Below, in pieces: positions 61,921 through 64,000 of a DNA stretch of 64,000 bases. Source of the stretch: Arcicella rigui (GTDB lineage Bacteria; Bacteroidota; Bacteroidia; Cytophagales; Spirosomataceae); assembly GCF_034929435.1 (NCBI RefSeq), contig NZ_JAYFUM010000019.1, positions 62,001-126,000 on the forward strand. Reading direction: 5' to 3'. The notes beneath the pieces were generated by a model. It had not been told where the DNA came from and ran no database searches. It saw only the letters and a list, made by a program, of their open reading frames with translations. The position numbers and the translations under genes are program-made. The first letter of the stretch is position 1, and the number at the start of each line of letters is the position of its first letter.

Positions 61921-62644
61921 AAAAGTGATAACCTATCTGAGCCATTGAAAATCCTCCGTTTATTTCTAAATCACTTCTGCTTGAATTTCCTTCTTGAAGA
62001 AAGTTATTTGAAATTGAATCAAATAATTTTGTGTTAGCTTTAGATTTTCCATAACTAAGGTTAATGTTGGATGAAACTGATATTGAAAGATGTGAGTTGA
62101 AGAAAAATCTTGCTCCAAGAAACGCTCCAGCAGAGAACGACATACCCTTACTCTGAAAAACAGTATAATTGCTATTTGCTGATGTATAATTTACAACTTT
62201 GGGAGTTGTAGAATTGATAGCGAAAGCAGTTGTTAAACGAGGCCCATAAAATAACATAAATCGCCCTTCTTGTTTTTGAAATTCGTAGCCTAAGCCAAAG
62301 TTATAGTTATGTGCTTTACTGTTTAATTCATTGTTGAAACTATCTATTATATTAGTATTAGAGTTGAAAATGCCAAATTTAAATTCTAAAGCAGATTTAT
62401 TAATTTTGTTCATACTATATCTACGCACAACGATATATCCTTGATTGTTGATAATACCATTTACGTTTTCTTCTCTGAAAGTCCCGACTAAATTAAATAC
62501 ATCCAATCCTACTTCCCATTTCCGTCTCTCGGGTTCAGGTGCAGTATCAAATTTGGCTTGTTGTTTTATTTTTTCTTGTGCAAAGGTGTTGCTTGCTGAT
62601 AGAGCATAAGCCATCAACAAAAGCATTAGTAGCTTTTTTTTCAT
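61919..62644 (-). CDS. Small outer-membrane beta-barrel-like protein
   Basis: 241 residues. A signal peptide ends SASNTFAQE (about 22). The rest is built of alternating beta strands with many Asn, Ser, Tyr and Phe: KWEVGLDVFNLVGTF, HNYNFGLGYEFQKQEGRFML, GMSFSAGAFLGARFFF, and a C-terminus INGGFSMAQIGYHF ending in Phe, as expected for a barrel inserted by BAM. No named family recognised. It lies between the CBS gene and nadK on the opposite strand. Confidence 0.75.
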   Translation of the reverse strand: MKKKLLMLLLMAYALSASNTFAQEKIKQQAKFDTAPEPERRKWEVGLDVFNLVGTFREENVNGIINNQGYIVVRRYSMNKINKSALEFKFGIFNSNTNIIDSFNNELNSKAHNYNFGLGYEFQKQEGRFMLFYGPRLTTAFAINSTTPKVVNYTSANSNYTVFQSKGMSFSAGAFLGARFFFNSHLSISVSSNINLSYGKSKANTKLFDSISNNFLQEGNSSRSDLEINGGFSMAQIGYHF

Positions 62645-63064
62645 GTACAGTAAAATTTAAGTGAAATAAAAAATAGAGGAATTTTGTGAAGGTAATCTCA
62701 TTTCCGATAAAGCTTACCCAGTGGAAAAATTAGTTTTGTGTAGTTTTTAATCATGAGGACTAAGGTTTAGTGTTGTTTATGCAATATTAATTATAGGTAT
62801 AGTTCAAAACAAAAATTTTAACATTTATTTTTGACGATTAACATGAAATTTATTCGTAAATTCTGGTAGAAATCTTATTCTCAGCAAAGGAGAAATTAGC
62901 AAATATTCGATAGATAATACGCTCAGATAAAGCAAGAAACTAAATAATCAAACCTAAAAGTTTGGCAATTCCCTTTCTTCTTTCTTCTTTTGCTTTTCGG
63001 TAGGAAAATGTCGAGGGAATCATAGCGATTCTGTTGTTTACTCAATCAGTTATTTTGTAATAAT
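62645..63064. other. 420-bp intergenic region, nothing recognised
   Basis: A divergent region between the beta-barrel gene and nadK. AT-rich, with no ORF, hairpin or exact promoter match; TTATTTTG at about 63052 is close to the -7 consensus but would leave almost no leader before nadK. Confidence 0.5.
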
Positions 63065-63955
63065 ATGAAAATAGCCATTCACGGGCGAAATTTTAAAGAG
63101 GAAATCAAGCCTTTTGTACAGCTAATGTTTGATACTTTAGCTGAAAAAGGCATAGAAATACAAATTTCAGATTCCTATCAGCAATTCTTATCAGAAGTAG
63201 GAATGAGGCACGATGCTACTCAATTTTATTCTTCACAAGCAACACTTTTTGACGCAGATTTTGTATTGAGTTTGGGCGGAGATGGTACTTTGTTGGATTC
63301 TGTAACGCATGTAGGTAATCGGGAAATTCCTATTTTGGGTATCAATACTGGGCGTTTAGGTTTTTTAGCAACGGTTTCACCAGATAAAATTGTTGAGAGT
63401 CTTAATGAGATTTTAGCTAATCATTACAGTATCGAAACTCGTACTTTGGTAAGTGTAGAAACTCGTCTTCATAATCAACCAATAGATGTTTTTAATGGAA
63501 TTAATTTTGGTTTGAATGAACTGGGAATTATGAAAACCGATACTTCTTCAATGATTATGTTGAAGGCGTATCTCAACGGAGAGTTTTTGAATACCTATTG
63601 GGCAGACGGACTTATCATCGCAACTGCCACAGGTTCGACAGGCTACAATCTTAGTGTGGGTGGCCCCTTAGTAATGCCAAGTTCAGATATTTTTGTGATT
63701 TCGCCCATGAGTCCGCATAATTTAAATGTGCGTCCTTTGGTAGTATCGACTGACGTAGTCTTAGATTTTGAAGTAGAAAGTAGAAGTAATAGCTGTTTGA
63801 TTTCTTTGGATGCTCGTTCAAAAGTGATAGATAGTAATGTGAAAATCAAGATGAAACGAGAAAATTTTAAGGCACATATCATCAAATTGAGCGACACTAA
63901 TTTTTTAAATACTTTAAGAAGTAAATTGAATTGGGGCTTTGATACCAGAAATTAA
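63065..63955 (+). CDS. nadK: NAD kinase
   Basis: Phosphorylates NAD+ to NADP+. 296 residues. The GGDGT motif is SLGGDGTLLDS (69-79) with the key Asp73; ILGINTGRLGFLATV follows near 92; NELGIM and ADGLIIATATGSTGYNLSVG near 180-195 complete the NAD site. The C-terminal beta domain ends in SKLNWGFDTRN. The length is normal. With nadE elsewhere in the window it covers two steps of NAD(P) supply. Confidence 0.96.
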   Translation: MKIAIHGRNFKEEIKPFVQLMFDTLAEKGIEIQISDSYQQFLSEVGMRHDATQFYSSQATLFDADFVLSLGGDGTLLDSVTHVGNREIPILGINTGRLGFLATVSPDKIVESLNEILANHYSIETRTLVSVETRLHNQPIDVFNGINFGLNELGIMKTDTSSMIMLKAYLNGEFLNTYWADGLIIATATGSTGYNLSVGGPLVMPSSDIFVISPMSPHNLNVRPLVVSTDVVLDFEVESRSNSCLISLDARSKVIDSNVKIKMKRENFKAHIIKLSDTNFLNTLRSKLNWGFDTRN

Positions 63956-64000
63956 AGTAACGACAAATTATTTTTCATTCGCCAAAGTATTTTATTTATG

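Overview
The window looks like a chromosomal segment of an aerobic, Gram-negative Bacteroidota bacterium, most likely of the order Cytophagales (Spirosomaceae-like; the genus is a guess I cannot confirm). The evidence is an AT-rich genome with few Shine-Dalgarno sequences, promoters of the Bacteroidota type (TTTG or TTG, about 20 bases, then TAnnTTTG) in front of all three tRNA genes, a TonB-type outer-membrane receptor, a putative large porin, lipoproteins, LpxK for lipid A, MenC for menaquinone, LytS/LytTR-type signalling, and oxygen-using enzymes (HemF, MiaE).

Layout. 1-8000: end of a secreted-protein gene, citrate synthase (gltA), peptidase T (pepT), an inserted ATPase/Toprim-like gene pair, then DNA polymerase I (polA). 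8000-15450: a decayed toxin-antitoxin relic, DoxX-like and other membrane proteins, a Spy/CpxP-like periplasmic protein, rpiA, an acyltransferase-like membrane protein, and a LytTR regulator with its sensor kinase. 15450-17350: an island of REP-like palindromes around a REP-associated tyrosine transposase, with a 58-bp tandem array, tRNA-Arg and a broken tRNA copy. 17350-33160: housekeeping genes (YbiT-like ABC-F protein, MpaB/DUF2236 protein, ECF sigma factor with a membrane/beta-barrel partner, tRNA-Ser, PBP1A, hemF, menC, lpxK, porin, miaE). 33350-40300: the accessory core: an AddB-like nuclease gene with an in-frame insertion of two palindromic elements around a DUF559 nuclease domain, a 190-bp duplication of its 3' end, a VapB-like antitoxin with an internally deleted VapC, an AbiC-like membrane protein, an orphan gene and a 63-bp tandem repeat. 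40300-64000: SDR, M28 peptidase with a polysaccharide deacetylase, pgeF, a structured leader with a small ORF, TonB-type receptor, coaX-nadE, tRNA-Thr, DUF349 protein, rRNA/tRNA cytosine methyltransferase, haloperoxidase-like lipoprotein, two FAD oxidoreductases, an alpha/beta hydrolase, a CBS protein and nadK.

How it fits together. Most genes are single or two-gene units of central metabolism, cofactor supply (NAD, CoA, heme, menaquinone), envelope building and RNA modification. Convergent pairs are separated by clear bidirectional hairpin terminators. Against this background the accessory pieces stand out: an ATPase/Toprim pair, an AbiC-like protein, VapBC relics at two places, a RAYT with its REP repeats, and the palindrome-DUF559-palindrome block that has become part of a coding sequence. 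This last block is the best candidate for something undescribed: each palindrome keeps its reading frame open, and the two copies differ by paired changes that keep the hairpin arms complementary.
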